Source: PALSA-612 sp963765295
GTDB taxonomy: Bacteria; Actinomycetota; Thermoleophilia; Gaiellales; Gaiellaceae
Reading direction: 5' to 3'
NCBI GenBank assembly: GCA_963765295.1
Contig: CAVXVO010000004.1
Span: 62,001-126,000, forward strand
DNA: 64,000 bases
The notes under the pieces were generated by a model. It saw only the letters and a list, made by a program, of their open reading frames with translations, was not told the origin of the DNA and did no database searches. Position 1 is the stretch's first letter; the number at the start of each line of letters is the position of its first letter. A program made the translations under genes and the position numbers. Below, in pieces: positions 19,615 to 28,137 of the stretch.

Positions 19615-20721
19615 CTACCGGGGCCCGGTGAGCCGCGTCGCCGCAAGCGCGAGCACGCGCGCGATCGTCAACGCCGCTTCCTCGCCGGCGCTCGACGCGA
19701 ACTGAGCGGCTCCCTCGTCGCTGTGGAAGCTCCACCCTCCGGGGCGCCCGACGCCGATCAGCGCGGCCGGGACGCGCCTGCTGATGTTGCCGAAATCGGT
19801 CGCGAAGGGAAGACGTTCCGGATCGGGCACGAAGTCGCGGCCGGCGGCGGCAAAGGCCGATGCGACGGCTTCTCGCACCTGCGGGTCCGGCTTCACTCCG
19901 GAGACCACCGGCCCGAGAGCCCATGTCCCTTCGGACGTCGTTTCGAGCAGCCGGGCCGTTCCCTGTTCGAGCTCGGCCTCGGAGTCGGCGAACACGAGAA
20001 CATCCGCGCGAAGGACGAGGCCTGTTCCCTCCTCGACGTCTCCGTCGAGCGCGATCCGCTCGACCATCACGTCCCGCTCGTTCGCGCCGAGGAGCGCCTG
20101 GGCGGCCCGCAGCGGCGGTTCCGGCTCGCCGTCGAGAGAACGTGCGCCGCCGACCTGCAGGCTCAGCCGTCTCATCCAGCGCGATTCGAGCGAGACGGTG
20201 TCGATGAACTCCGGGTGTGCGTAGAGCGCGGCGTCCACGTCGTCCCAGAGCCCTGCCTCGGCCGAGAGGGCCTTGCCGCCGCCTCGTGCGGCCGTGTTCG
20301 GAGCGTGGATCTCGTCGGCCGGGCAACCGACGACGACGAGCCTTCCCGCCAGTGACGTTCGGCAGTCGGAGAGGGCCAGAGCCGCCGTGGCGACCCCGCC
20401 GGCGATCGGCCCGTGGCCGCAGGAGTGGACGGCCTCGATCGATCCGTCCGGTCGAACCGCGGCGACGGCGTCGTAGAGGCAGACGAGGCCGACCGTCCGG
20501 CCAGGCTCGAGCCCCTCGATCTGCGCCCGGAAGGCGGTCGCCATCCCGCCCGCGCCTCGCTCGACCTCGAACCCGGCGTCCTCGAGCCGGGCCGCGAGAA
20601 ACGCTGCACACTCGTGCTCCTCGTGACCGAGCTCGGGATGGTCGTGCACGAACCGCATCACGTCGAGCCCGTCGGAGCGGCGGGCTTCGACCGCGGCCAG
20701 CACGTCGGCGTCTGCGAGCAC
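19615..20721 (-). CDS. M20 family amidohydrolase (AbgB-like)
   Basis: This 368-residue M20D-type protein resembles aminobenzoyl-glutamate/amidohydrolase family members. It shows VHDHPELGHEEHECAAFLA at the N-terminus, LVCLYDAVAAVRPDGSIEAV then HSCGHGPIAGG with the metal-binding histidine, and GCPADEIHAPNTAARGG for the glutamate. FATDFGNISRRVPAALIGVG and FHSDEGAAQFASS carry the remaining metal ligands. The canonical first motif is altered to CLYDAVAAV, as in AbgB-type proteins. The GTG start at 20721 diverges from coxG by 22 bases. The likely reaction is amide-bond hydrolysis of a small N-acyl or N-aryl compound. Confidence 0.83.
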   Translation of the reverse strand: MLADADVLAAVEARRSDGLDVMRFVHDHPELGHEEHECAAFLAARLEDAGFEVERGAGGMATAFRAQIEGLEPGRTVGLVCLYDAVAAVRPDGSIEAVHSCGHGPIAGGVATAALALSDCRTSLAGRLVVVGCPADEIHAPNTAARGGGKALSAEAGLWDDVDAALYAHPEFIDTVSLESRWMRRLSLQVGGARSLDGEPEPPLRAAQALLGANERDVMVERIALDGDVEEGTGLVLRADVLVFADSEAELEQGTARLLETTSEGTWALGPVVSGVKPDPQVREAVASAFAAAGRDFVPDPERLPFATDFGNISRRVPAALIGVGRPGGWSFHSDEGAAQFASSAGEEAALTIARVLALAATRLTGPR

Positions 20722-20743
20722 GCCGGGAGCCTAGACTCGCCCT

Positions 20744-21286
20744 GTGCAGCTGTCGAACGAGTTCGAGGTCGCCGCGCCGCCCGAGCGGACGTGGAGCTTG
20801 CTCAACGACGTGCCGCGAGTCGTTCCGTGCATGCCGGGAGCAGAGCTGAAGCGCGTGGTCGGCGACGACCAGTGGGAGGCGACGCTCCACGTCAAGCTCG
20901 GCCCGATCTCGCTGCAGTTTCTGGCGGAGGTCACACGCGACGAGGTCGACGAGACGGCCCGGCGTGTGCTCCTGACGGCGAAGGCCCGCGAAGTCAAGAA
21001 CAGAGGCAGCGCCGATGCCCGGCTGACGTCGACGGTATCGGCGAGCGGAGCCGGCTCACGGGTTCAGATCGTGACCGACCTGACGCTCCGTGGTGCCGTG
21101 GCGCAGTACGGGCGCGGAGTCGTTCCGGAGGTGGCTGCGCAGCTGACGAGGCAGTTCGCCGACTGTCTTCAGCGCCAGCTCGAGCAGGACGCCCCGGTGG
21201 AGCCCGCTCCCGTACAGCCTGTGGGAGGGCTTCGGCTCGGGATCTCCGCGGTCTGGCGGTCGGTCGTCGCTCGGTTCCGACGCTAG
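20744..21286 (+). CDS. coxG: CoxG/SRPBCC family protein
   Basis: This 180-residue protein belongs to the carbon monoxide dehydrogenase subunit G family (SRPBCC fold). It starts LSNEFEVAAPPERTWSLLND, followed by VPRVVPCMPGAEL, and has LHVKLGPISLQFLAEVT and RGAVAQYGRGVVPEVAAQL. The C-terminal amphipathic tail (LRLGISAVWRSVVARFRR) may anchor it at the membrane. CoxG proteins accompany molybdenum hydroxylases; such an enzyme is encoded 4 kb away at 25.4-28.1 kb. The start is GTG. It is convergent with the lipoprotein gene, and the stop codons overlap. Confidence 0.85.
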   Translation: MQLSNEFEVAAPPERTWSLLNDVPRVVPCMPGAELKRVVGDDQWEATLHVKLGPISLQFLAEVTRDEVDETARRVLLTAKAREVKNRGSADARLTSTVSASGAGSRVQIVTDLTLRGAVAQYGRGVVPEVAAQLTRQFADCLQRQLEQDAPVEPAPVQPVGGLRLGISAVWRSVVARFRR

Positions 21287-21630
21287 GAGCCCTTCACGGT
21301 CGGCACCGTGAAGCCGGCGTCGTCGTGACCGCAGGGAATCGCCTTGTTCTCGTGGTTCGTGACGAGGCGGCCGTGGTCGAGAACGGTGCAGTACGCCTCG
21401 ACGTGCGGGTCCATCCCGAAGTTGACGTTGCAGCGGACGATCGCCATCCCCTTGTACCGGCGTCCGTTGCGAACGCAGGCGACCCAGCGGTACGTGAACT
21501 CCTTCTGCTTCAGACGCGCGATGAATGCTTTCTTGACCGTCTGCAGCTCGGGCTGTGCAGTCGTGTGCGTCGCGCTCGAGCCGCAGCCTGCCGCGAGGAG
21601 GATGAGCAGGACTGCCGCCGCGCGCCTCAG
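21283..21630 (-). CDS. small putative lipoprotein, probable CTG start
   Basis: This protein of about 115 residues has a lipoprotein signal: RRAAAVLLILLAAGCGSSA contains the lipobox LAAGC near residue 12-16. The mature part has three further cysteines (WVACVRNG, IVRCNVNFG, EAYCTVLDH) and ends CGHDDAGFTVPTVKGS. No ATG, GTG or TTG is available in frame close to the signal. A CTG at 21630 overlaps the upstream dehydrogenase stop as CTGA, exactly like the ATGA/GTGA overlaps elsewhere in this operon, so I choose it. The family is unknown; it may be a secreted, disulfide-stabilised protein tied to the operon or simply its last gene. Confidence 0.6.
   Translation of the reverse strand: MRRAAAVLLILLAAGCGSSATHTTAQPELQTVKKAFIARLKQKEFTYRWVACVRNGRRYKGMAIVRCNVNFGMDPHVEAYCTVLDHGRLVTNHENKAIPCGHDDAGFTVPTVKGS
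21292..21313. terminator. bidirectional hairpin between convergent coxG and lipoprotein genes
   Basis: CTTCACGGT (21292-21300) and ACCGTGAAG (21305-21313) form a perfect 9-bp stem with loop CGGC. It begins 6 bases after the coxG stop and lies within the last codons of the lipoprotein gene (FTVPTVKGS). It can serve rightward transcripts cleanly; for leftward transcripts it would form inside the coding end. Confidence 0.55.
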
Positions 21631-22658
21631 GGAGAGAGCACCACCTTCGTGGCCTCGCGGCTGTCGAAGAGCCGGTAGGCCTCGGCGGCCTCCGCCAGCG
21701 GGAGCCGGTGGGTGACAACGTCGCCGGGCCTCAGATCGCCCGACGCGACACGGTCGAGGAGTCGGCCTCCGTCGCGGGTCGGGTCCCCGATCGTGAAGCG
21801 GAGGGTCAGCTCTCGCTCGAACATGAGCGCGTTGTCGAGCGGGAAGTCGGGCTCGAAGTGCGCGGCCACCACCGACACGGTGCCGCGCCCGCGGGCCAGC
21901 CGGAGCGATGCATCGAGCGCGGCCGGGACGCCGGCGGCCTCGATGACGACGTCGGCACCCAGCCCTGCCGTGGCGGCCGCCACGGCGCCCGCTGCCTCTT
22001 GCGGGTCGACCGGCGCCGCGCCCAGACGTTCGGCGAGCTCTCTGCGGGCGGGAATCCCGTCCACGCCGATCACGTTCGCGCCGGCGTCCACCGCGCACAT
22101 CACGGCCATCAGCCCGACGGGCCCGCAGCCGACGACGGCGACGACGTCTCCCTGCTTCACATCGGCTCGCTCGACGGCGCCGTATCCCGTCGGGAGGATG
22201 TCGGCCAGGAAGACCGCCTCCTCGTCGGAGACCGCATCGGGGAGCGGGCGCAGCACGCGATCGGCGTGCGGAACGCGCACGAACTCGGCCTGGCCTCCGT
22301 CGAGACGCGGGTAGACGCCGGAGTAGCCGAAGAGAGCTCTTCCGTCGCACTGCGTGACGCGGCCGGCGCGACACGAAGGACAGGTGCCGTCGGAGGTCAT
22401 GCTGGCGTTGACGACCCGTTGTCCGACGGCCACGTCGCGCACTGCGGATCCGATCGCCACGACCTCACCCGCGAACTCGTGGCCGAGGACGGTGCCGGAC
22501 TCGAAGCCGGGTGTCAGGCCGTGGTAGGGGAACAGGTCGGCGCCGCAGATCGCCGTCGCCTTGACGGCGACGATCGCGTCGTCGTCGGCGAGGATCTCGG
22601 GCTCCGGGACGTCGTCGATGCCGACGTCGCCCGGGGCCCTGAGGACGACGGCCTTCAT
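21627..22658 (-). CDS. zinc-dependent alcohol dehydrogenase (MDR family)
   Basis: This 343-residue medium-chain dehydrogenase has ATAICGADLFPYHG with the catalytic cysteine, VLGHEFAGEVVAIG for the catalytic GHE, a short structural-zinc lobe with three cysteines (GTCPSCRAGRVTQCDG) and the NAD motif VVAVVGCGPVGLMAVMCAVD. It is translationally coupled to the VOC gene (ATGA at 22655-22658). Its place in the B6-degradation operon makes it a candidate for oxidising pyridoxine or the 5-hydroxymethyl group of 4-pyridoxate, steps that have no other dedicated enzyme here. That assignment is inference; the fold and class are clear. Confidence 0.87.
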   Translation of the reverse strand: MKAVVLRAPGDVGIDDVPEPEILADDDAIVAVKATAICGADLFPYHGLTPGFESGTVLGHEFAGEVVAIGSAVRDVAVGQRVVNASMTSDGTCPSCRAGRVTQCDGRALFGYSGVYPRLDGGQAEFVRVPHADRVLRPLPDAVSDEEAVFLADILPTGYGAVERADVKQGDVVAVVGCGPVGLMAVMCAVDAGANVIGVDGIPARRELAERLGAAPVDPQEAAGAVAAATAGLGADVVIEAAGVPAALDASLRLARGRGTVSVVAAHFEPDFPLDNALMFERELTLRFTIGDPTRDGGRLLDRVASGDLRPGDVVTHRLPLAEAAEAYRLFDSREATKVVLSP

Positions 22659-23056
22659 GCGGGTTGCTCGACCTCCACGAGGTATCCGTCGGGGTCGACG
22701 CAGAAGAATCGGCAACCGCCCCAAGGGGGCTCGTAGGGCTCGGCCAGGAAGCGCACGCCTTCCGCCGCCAGGGCCGCGTGCGCAGCCCGCGCGTCTGCGA
22801 CCTCGAGCACCAGCACCACGTTCGCACGCGACGGGTCGGCAGGCGCGCTCATCGCGACGCCGGGCCGATCGTCGGCCGGGTGCCCCTGCTCGGCGAGCGA
22901 GATGCGCGCCCCGGCCGCGACGAGCGTGGCGTACGGAGGGTCGTCGTAGGTCGCCTCGACCTCGAGCCCGAGCCGGTCGCGGTAGAACCCGAGCGAGGCC
23001 TGGACGTCGGAGACGGAGAGGATCGCGCCGGCGCGGGTGACTGGCAGCTGGCCCAT
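22655..23056 (-). CDS. VOC (glyoxalase/dioxygenase fold) family protein
   Basis: This 133-residue protein has two beta-alpha-beta-beta-beta modules: ILSVSDVQASLGFYRDRLGL near the start and VLEVADARAAHAALAAEGV in the second half. It ends RFFCVDPDGYLVEVEQPA, which carries the usual terminal glutamate ligand. It may bind a divalent metal or a ligand. Both ends overlap neighbouring genes by one to four bases, so it belongs firmly to the pyridoxal dehydrogenase operon. Its role is unknown. A ring-cleaving or lyase step is conceivable, but the small size also fits a binding protein. Confidence 0.8.
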   Translation of the reverse strand: MGQLPVTRAGAILSVSDVQASLGFYRDRLGLEVEATYDDPPYATLVAAGARISLAEQGHPADDRPGVAMSAPADPSRANVVLVLEVADARAAHAALAAEGVRFLAEPYEPPWGGCRFFCVDPDGYLVEVEQPA

Positions 23057-23757
23057 CAGTTGTGGGTGTGTCCTCCGTCGGTGACGAGGAGCTGGCCGGT
23101 GACCCAGCCGGCTTCCTCGGAGGCGAGGAACGCGACGGCCGGCGCGATGTCGGCGGCAAGGCCCCGGCGGGGGATGCACTGGAGCATCTGGACGAACTCG
23201 AACGCGTCCTTGTGCGGACTCGCCATCACACCCTCCGTCTCGGTCAGCCCCGGCGCGACGGCGTTGACGGTGATGCCGTACTTGCCGATTTCGCGGGCAA
23301 GCGCGCGCGTGAATGCGAAGACGCCTCCCTTCGAGGCGACGTAGTGCGCAAGGTTCGGCGTCCCGGCGAGGATCACGTTCGACGCGATGTTGACGATCCG
23401 GCCGTAGCCGCCCTCGCGCATCGCCTTCTGGGCGTAGTGATTGGTCAGGAATGTCCCGTCGAGGTTGACCGACATGATCCGCCGCCATTCGGCGAAGTCG
23501 ATGTCGTCCCACTCCGTGAAGGGCACGATCGCGGCGACGTTCACGAGCACGTCGAGCTTGCCGTGCTCGGCGACGGTGTCGTCGACCATCCGCCTGACGT
23601 CGTCCTCGTTCGAGACGTCGGCCGTGATCGTCGTCCCGTCCTGGATGTCCGCTCCGACGACGGTCGCGCCTTCGTCGGCCAGTTTGTCGGCGACCGCCTT
23701 GCCGATCCCTTGCGCAGCTCCGGTGACGATCGCGACCCGATTGTCCAGCTTGCCCAT
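23056..23757 (-). CDS. pyridoxal 4-dehydrogenase-like short-chain dehydrogenase
   Basis: This 233-residue SDR has VAIVTGAAQGIGKAVADKLA (NAD motif), NVAAIVPF in place of NNAG, the serine in IASNVILAGTPN and the YVASK catalytic Tyr-Lys. The segments IVPFTEWDDIDFAEWRRIM, NLAHYVASKGGVFAFTRALA and ASPHKDAFEFVQMLQ match, from memory, those of the tetrameric pyridoxal 4-dehydrogenase of Mesorhizobium loti far better than generic SDRs. That enzyme oxidises pyridoxal (as hemiacetal) to 4-pyridoxolactone with NAD. The immediate downstream neighbour is a 4-pyridoxolactonase-like gene's operon partner, which strongly supports the call. No search was run. Confidence 0.85.
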   Translation of the reverse strand: MGKLDNRVAIVTGAAQGIGKAVADKLADEGATVVGADIQDGTTITADVSNEDDVRRMVDDTVAEHGKLDVLVNVAAIVPFTEWDDIDFAEWRRIMSVNLDGTFLTNHYAQKAMREGGYGRIVNIASNVILAGTPNLAHYVASKGGVFAFTRALAREIGKYGITVNAVAPGLTETEGVMASPHKDAFEFVQMLQCIPRRGLAADIAPAVAFLASEEAGWVTGQLLVTDGGHTHN

Positions 23758-23777
23758 TGCGGTTCCTCCGTTCGTTC

Positions 23778-24521
23778 CTAGAGCTCGTAGAAGTCAGGTG
23801 CGTGCCGGTAGGTGTGCCACGCGTCCATGTCGTGTGAGAAGTAGACGTCGGCGCCCCGTTTCTCGGCGAGCGACTTCACGCGCGCGATCGAGCGGACGCC
23901 GTCCACGGGTGTGTGGTGGAACCCCGGCTGGATACCTTTCTCGAACGCGGTCGTCGTGTAGGCCACGTCGACCGCGAACAGCATCGGCCGGGCGCCTTCG
24001 AAGAGATAGGAGTAGTGGCCGACCGTGTGGCCCGGCGTCTCGAAGAGCCAGATGCCGGGTGCCAGCTCGACGTCGCCCGACACCGTCTCGATGTTCGCGC
24101 CCTCGTAGTCCCAGGACCTGTCGGAGTACCCGAAGAACTCGAACGGCTCGTGGTTTCGCGCCTGTGTGAGCTCCCGCTCGTGGATGACGTTGCGGACGCC
24201 GGTTCCCTTGAACAGCTGATTGCCGCCGACGTGATCGATGTGCAGGTGCGAGTTGACGAGCGTGGTCACGTCGCCGAGTGCGAAGCCGCATTGCTCGAGC
24301 TGCGCGGGGATCGTCTGCTCCGGGGTCTGCTCCGGCAATTCGAACGGCAGGACGCGCTCCATGTGGTCGAGGTCGATGCCCGTGTCGAACAGAAAGAGCC
24401 CGTCGTCGTGCTCGACGAGAACGCTGTAGACGGGGATCCGCACCTGCGGCCCGGGCACGTTCCAGAGCAGCTGCGTGTGCTCGATGACGATCGAGCCGTT
24501 GTCGAGAAGCCAGACCTTCAC
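23778..24521 (-). CDS. 4-pyridoxolactonase-like metallo-beta-lactamase-fold hydrolase
   Basis: This 247-residue MBL-fold lactonase has the zinc motif NSHLHIDHVGGNQLF, further ligands in TPGHTVGHYSYLFEG and VDVAYTT, and the final histidine in YFSHDMDAWHTYR. The N-terminus KVWLLDNGSIVIEH and the segments VRIPVYSVLVEH, VLPFELPEQ, NHEPFEFFGYSD and SHDMD closely parallel 4-pyridoxolactonase of Mesorhizobium as I recall it. That enzyme opens 4-pyridoxolactone to 4-pyridoxate. Annotation pipelines would often call it N-acyl homoserine lactonase; the adjacent pyridoxal dehydrogenase favours the B6 role. It is separated from the SDR gene by 20 bases. Confidence 0.86.
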   Translation of the reverse strand: MKVWLLDNGSIVIEHTQLLWNVPGPQVRIPVYSVLVEHDDGLFLFDTGIDLDHMERVLPFELPEQTPEQTIPAQLEQCGFALGDVTTLVNSHLHIDHVGGNQLFKGTGVRNVIHERELTQARNHEPFEFFGYSDRSWDYEGANIETVSGDVELAPGIWLFETPGHTVGHYSYLFEGARPMLFAVDVAYTTTAFEKGIQPGFHHTPVDGVRSIARVKSLAEKRGADVYFSHDMDAWHTYRHAPDFYEL

Positions 24522-24524
24522 GAT

Positions 24525-25445
24525 CTATCCCTCCAGGGCTTTGCGCACTGCGACCAGCTTCCCGGCGCGCGCGGCGCGTAGCTGGTCGATCTGCTCGGGC
24601 GTGTAGTCGTAGATCCCGCCGCCCGTCTTCATCCCGAGACGGCCCTTGTCGATCAGTCCGCGAATCGTCGAGGAGACCTCGCCCGAGGTCGAGAGATCCT
24701 GGTTCAGGTAGGAGCCGACGGCCTGGTAGATGTCGAGGCCGGCCATGTCCAGGAGCTCCATGGGGCCGATGACGGCGAGCTTGTAGCCGATGCCCCAGCG
24801 GACGTTCAGATCGAGGCCCTCGGGATCGATGATGCCCCGGTCGACGAGGTCGAGGCACTCGCGCAGGATCGCGTAGAGGATGCGGTTCTCGACGAAGCCG
24901 GCCACCTCCTTCTCCTCGACCGGGTGGTAGCCGATCCGGCGTACGAGCGCCGCCGTCGCGTCGACCGTCTCACGAGAGGTCTGCTCGCCGGGGATCACCT
25001 CGATCATCGGGATCAGGTGCGGCGGGTTCGACCAGTGCATGCCCACGACGCGCTCCGGCTGCGAGCACACGGAGGCGATCTTCGTGATCGCGATCCCGGA
25101 CGTGTTGGACGCGAGGATCGCGCCGTCGGCGGCCCCGGCCTCGAACTGAGGGAAGAGCTCCTGCTTGAGCTCGAGCTTCTCGGGGACGGCCTCGATGACG
25201 AACTCCGCGCCCGCGAGCGCGGCGTCGAGATCGGCCTCGAAGCGGAGACCGCCTCCGTCGGCCTTGACCGCATCGAGCCGGTCGAGCACGCCGCTCGCGA
25301 GCTCCGCGCCGGCCTTCGCCCGCTCGAGTGCCTCGGCGCTGATGTCGTACAGCGCCGTGTCGATCCCGGCGCGCGCCAGCACGGCACCCATCCCGGGGCC
25401 CATGGTGCCGGTGCCGATGATCGCCGCTCGCTTCACGTCTCCCAT
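24525..25445 (-). CDS. FHMPC 5-dehydrogenase-like (3-hydroxyacyl-CoA dehydrogenase family)
   Basis: This 306-residue protein has the NAD motif AAIIGTGTMGPGMGAVLARAG and the HADH segments ASNTSGIAITKIAS, VVGMHWSNPPHLIPMIEVI and GFVENRILYAILRECLDLV. WGIGYKLAVIGPMELLDMAG and LDIYQAVGSYLNQDLS match, from memory, 5-formyl-3-hydroxy-2-methylpyridine-4-carboxylate 5-dehydrogenase of Mesorhizobium loti, a member of this family in B6 degradation. That enzyme oxidises the 5-formyl group to give HMPDC. The gap to the lactonase gene is three bases, and its start lies inside the end of the molybdenum hydroxylase gene. A true fatty-acid HADH role is unlikely in this company. Confidence 0.85.
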   Translation of the reverse strand: MGDVKRAAIIGTGTMGPGMGAVLARAGIDTALYDISAEALERAKAGAELASGVLDRLDAVKADGGGLRFEADLDAALAGAEFVIEAVPEKLELKQELFPQFEAGAADGAILASNTSGIAITKIASVCSQPERVVGMHWSNPPHLIPMIEVIPGEQTSRETVDATAALVRRIGYHPVEEKEVAGFVENRILYAILRECLDLVDRGIIDPEGLDLNVRWGIGYKLAVIGPMELLDMAGLDIYQAVGSYLNQDLSTSGEVSSTIRGLIDKGRLGMKTGGGIYDYTPEQIDQLRAARAGKLVAVRKALEG

Positions 25446-27680
25446 TTGCCGTCCTCCTTCAGTTGCTGGATGCGCCGCCACACCCGTTCGGGCGTCAGCG
25501 GCAGTTGGGTCATCGGGACGCCCGCGTCGGCGAGCGCGTTCACGATCGCGGCCGGCACCGCGGCGAGTGCGCCCTCTCCGCATCCCTTGGCGCCGTAGGG
25601 ACCTGGACCGTCGCCGTTCTCGACGATCACGCAGGTCATCTCGCCGGGCATGTCCTCGAAGCTCGGGATCCGGTAGTCGAGCAGCGTGTCGTTCAGCAGC
25701 AGCCCGTCCTCGTAGACCATCTCTTCGAAAAGGGCGTTGCCGATGCCCTGCATCGTCGCGCCCTCGTCCTGCCGCTCGACGAGCTGCGGGTTGATCGCTC
25801 GCCCGACGTCGGCCGCGGTGGCCGTTCGCCGCACGCGGACGAAGCCCGTGTCGGGGTCGACCTCGACCTCGGCGGCGCCGACGCAGACCTCCCAGAACAC
25901 GGGGCCCTCCGCGTACGAGCCGGTGCCGACCGGTGCGACCTCGCCTCGCCCGATCAGCTCGCCGCCGGCGAACCCGAAGTGGCGGCGCATCAGGGCGATG
26001 TGGTCGGAGCGGTCGATGCCGCTCGTGTCGGCGATCCGATCGAGCTGTGCGCGGATGTCGCCGGCGGCTCGCTGGACGGCGAGACCGGCGATGGTGGTCG
26101 ATCGACTCGCACCGGTCGAGCGGTCGTAGGGCGTGAACCGGGTGTCGGCGCCACGCACCGTCACCGACGCTCGGCTCGACTCCGATCTCCTCCGCCGCGA
26201 TCTGCGCGAACGCCGTGCGTGGTCCCTGTCCCATCTCCGTCGTGCCGACGAGGACGATCGACGCGACCGTCGGCCTCGAGACGGCAGACCGCGCTCGACA
26301 CCGGATGCGCGCCCGCGGCGAGCAGGCCGACCGAGACGCCGCGTCCGACGAACCTCGGCTTCGGCTGCTCCCAGCCGACGACGGCGGCGACCTTCTCGAC
26401 GTCGCCGATCAGATCGGCGTCCAGCGGCTTGCCGCCGGCGCGTATCTCCTCGCCCGGTGCGAGCAGATTGGCATGCGCCTGACCTCGAGCGGGTCGAGGC
26501 CCGCCCGGCGCGCCACCTCGTCGACCTGGGACTCGCCGATCCACTGCAGGTGAGTGGCACCGAAGGCCCGGTACGAGCCCGACGGCGCCGTGTTCGTGTA
26601 GACGCAGGCGGCGTCGATGCGGTACGCCGCCCAGCGGTACGGCCCCGGGGCTGCGTCACCGGCCGTGGCCGTGACGCGCGGCCCGTTGTCCGCGTACGCC
26701 CCGGTGTCGAGCCAGCATTCGACCTCGCGCGCCAGCAGGCGACCCTCGTCGTTCGCGGCCGTGCGCATCCGGCAGCGCATGTCGTGGCGGCGCGTGGTCA
26801 CCATCGACTCCGCCACGCGGTTCTGGATCCGGACGGGTCGGCCGGCCTTCCGTGCGAGCGCGACGGTGAGCGGCTCCATCTTCGTGTACGACTTCGAGCC
26901 GAACCCGCCGCCGAGGTAGGGGACGATCACGCGGACGTTCGCGACCGGCACCCCGAACAGGTCGGCGAGCTCGGCGCGAACGAGAAAAGGGTGCTGGCAG
27001 GACGCCCAGACGGTGATCTCGTCTCCCTCGACCTGGGCGACGACCGTGTGCGTCTCCATCGCGTACTGGTAGACCGCGGGGAACGTGTACTCGCCCTCGA
27101 CGACGACGTCGGCGTGGGCAAAGACGGCTTCGGGCTCGCCTCGATCGATGCGGTACCGGTAGCAGACGTTGCCGTCCCGGTCCGGGAGCTCGCCCAGGCC
27201 GTGGAAGAGCCCCGGGGTGGTCTCGCGCTCGTTGACGATCGGCGCGTCCTCGGCGAGCGCCTCGTCGAGCGTTCCCGCCACCGGCAGCTCCTCGTACTCG
27301 ACCGCGATCACGTCCAGCGCAGCGGCTGCCGCGGCACGTGTCTCCGCCGCCACCGCGGCCACGGGCTCGCCGTGGAAACGAACCTTGTCGATCGCGACGA
27401 TCGGCCGGTCCTTGATCGCATGCCCGTAGTACGGGTCGATGTCCGAGAGGTCACGACCCGTGAGCACGCAGACGACATCCGGCATCGCCTCGGCGGCGGA
27501 CGTGTCGATGGAGACGATGCGCGCGTGTGCGACCGGGCTGCGGAGAACGCGGCCGTGAAGCATCCTCGGCACCAGGAGATCGCCTGCGAACTGCGCCTGG
27601 CCACGGAGCTTCTCGCCCGCATCGAGCCGGGCGTGAGACTTCCCGACCTGCGTGAGCGCGGTCGTGTCGACGGTCGTCAC
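25433..27680 (-). CDS. molybdenum hydroxylase large subunit (xanthine/aldehyde/CO dehydrogenase family; about three frameshifts)
   Basis: This is a molybdopterin-binding catalytic subunit of about 750 residues. The N-terminus (GKSHARLDAGEKLRGQAQFA) and FHGEPVAAVAAETRAAAAAA are typical, as are PYLGGGFGSKSYTKMEPLTV and APSGSYRAFGATHLQWIGE. The C-terminal GPYGAKGCGEGALAAVPAA keeps the active-site glutamate of the KGxGE motif. Frame breaks near 26480, 26260 and 26180 separate three well-conserved blocks; otherwise there are no stops. The family hydroxylates N-heterocycles or aldehydes with water as oxygen donor. The GTG start at 27680 overlaps the 2Fe-2S subunit stop. The FAD subunit lies at 38.2 kb. 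A pyridine-ring hydroxylation role is inferred from context. Confidence 0.85.
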
Positions 27681-28136
27681 GCGAGACCTGCCAGCTCCGT
27701 CACCGCTTCGAGGATGCCCCGGTAGCCGGTGCAGCGGCAGAGGTTCCCGGCGAGGCTGCGCTTGATCTCGTCCTCGCTCGTCAGCTCTCCGGTCGCGAGC
27801 AGCGAGCTGACGGTGAGCAGCATGCCGCTCGTGCAGAAGCCGCACTGGAGCGCGGCGTGACGGGTGAAGGCCTGTTCGAGCCGGTCGAACTCCGGCCTCG
27901 CTCGCCAGACCCTCGATCGTCAGCACCTCGCGGCCGTCTGCGTCCGCTGCCAGGAAGCAGCACGAGCTGACGGCCCTGCCGTCGACGAGCACCGTGCAGG
28001 TGCCGCAGACCTGCACGTCGCAGGATCGCTTGGCGCCGGTCAGCCCGAGGCCGTCGCGAATCAGGTCGAGGAGCAGCTCCTCCGGCTCGACGTCGCGCAC
28101 GACCTCGGCGCCGTTGACGGTGAGGCGGATCTCCAT
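27677..28136 (-). CDS. molybdenum hydroxylase 2Fe-2S subunit (one frameshift)
   Basis: This is a subunit of about 152 residues with two [2Fe-2S] clusters. The plant-type ferredoxin domain has KRSCDVQVCGTCTVLVDGR with SSCC. The second, all-helical domain has QCGFCTSGMLLTVSSLLA and NLCRCTGYRGILEAV. One extra base near 27895 separates the halves (EGLASEAG then EFDRLEQAFTRHAAL). The ATG at 28136 follows the decarboxylase stop by one base, and the stop forms GTGA with the large-subunit start. It passes electrons from the Mo site to FAD in the third subunit. Confidence 0.87.
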
Positions 28137-28137
28137 C

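Noticed and set aside
23778..24521. N-acyl homoserine lactonase (quorum quenching) call for the MBL-fold protein
   Set aside because: The operon partners and the FGYSD/SHDMD segments fit 4-pyridoxolactonase better; no quorum-sensing gene is nearby.
25433..28136. Aerobic CO dehydrogenase or purine-type xanthine dehydrogenase
   Set aside because: No other CO-oxidation accessory genes apart from a CoxG homologue and no purine catabolic genes were found; the surrounding genes point to pyridine compounds. The family call alone is kept.
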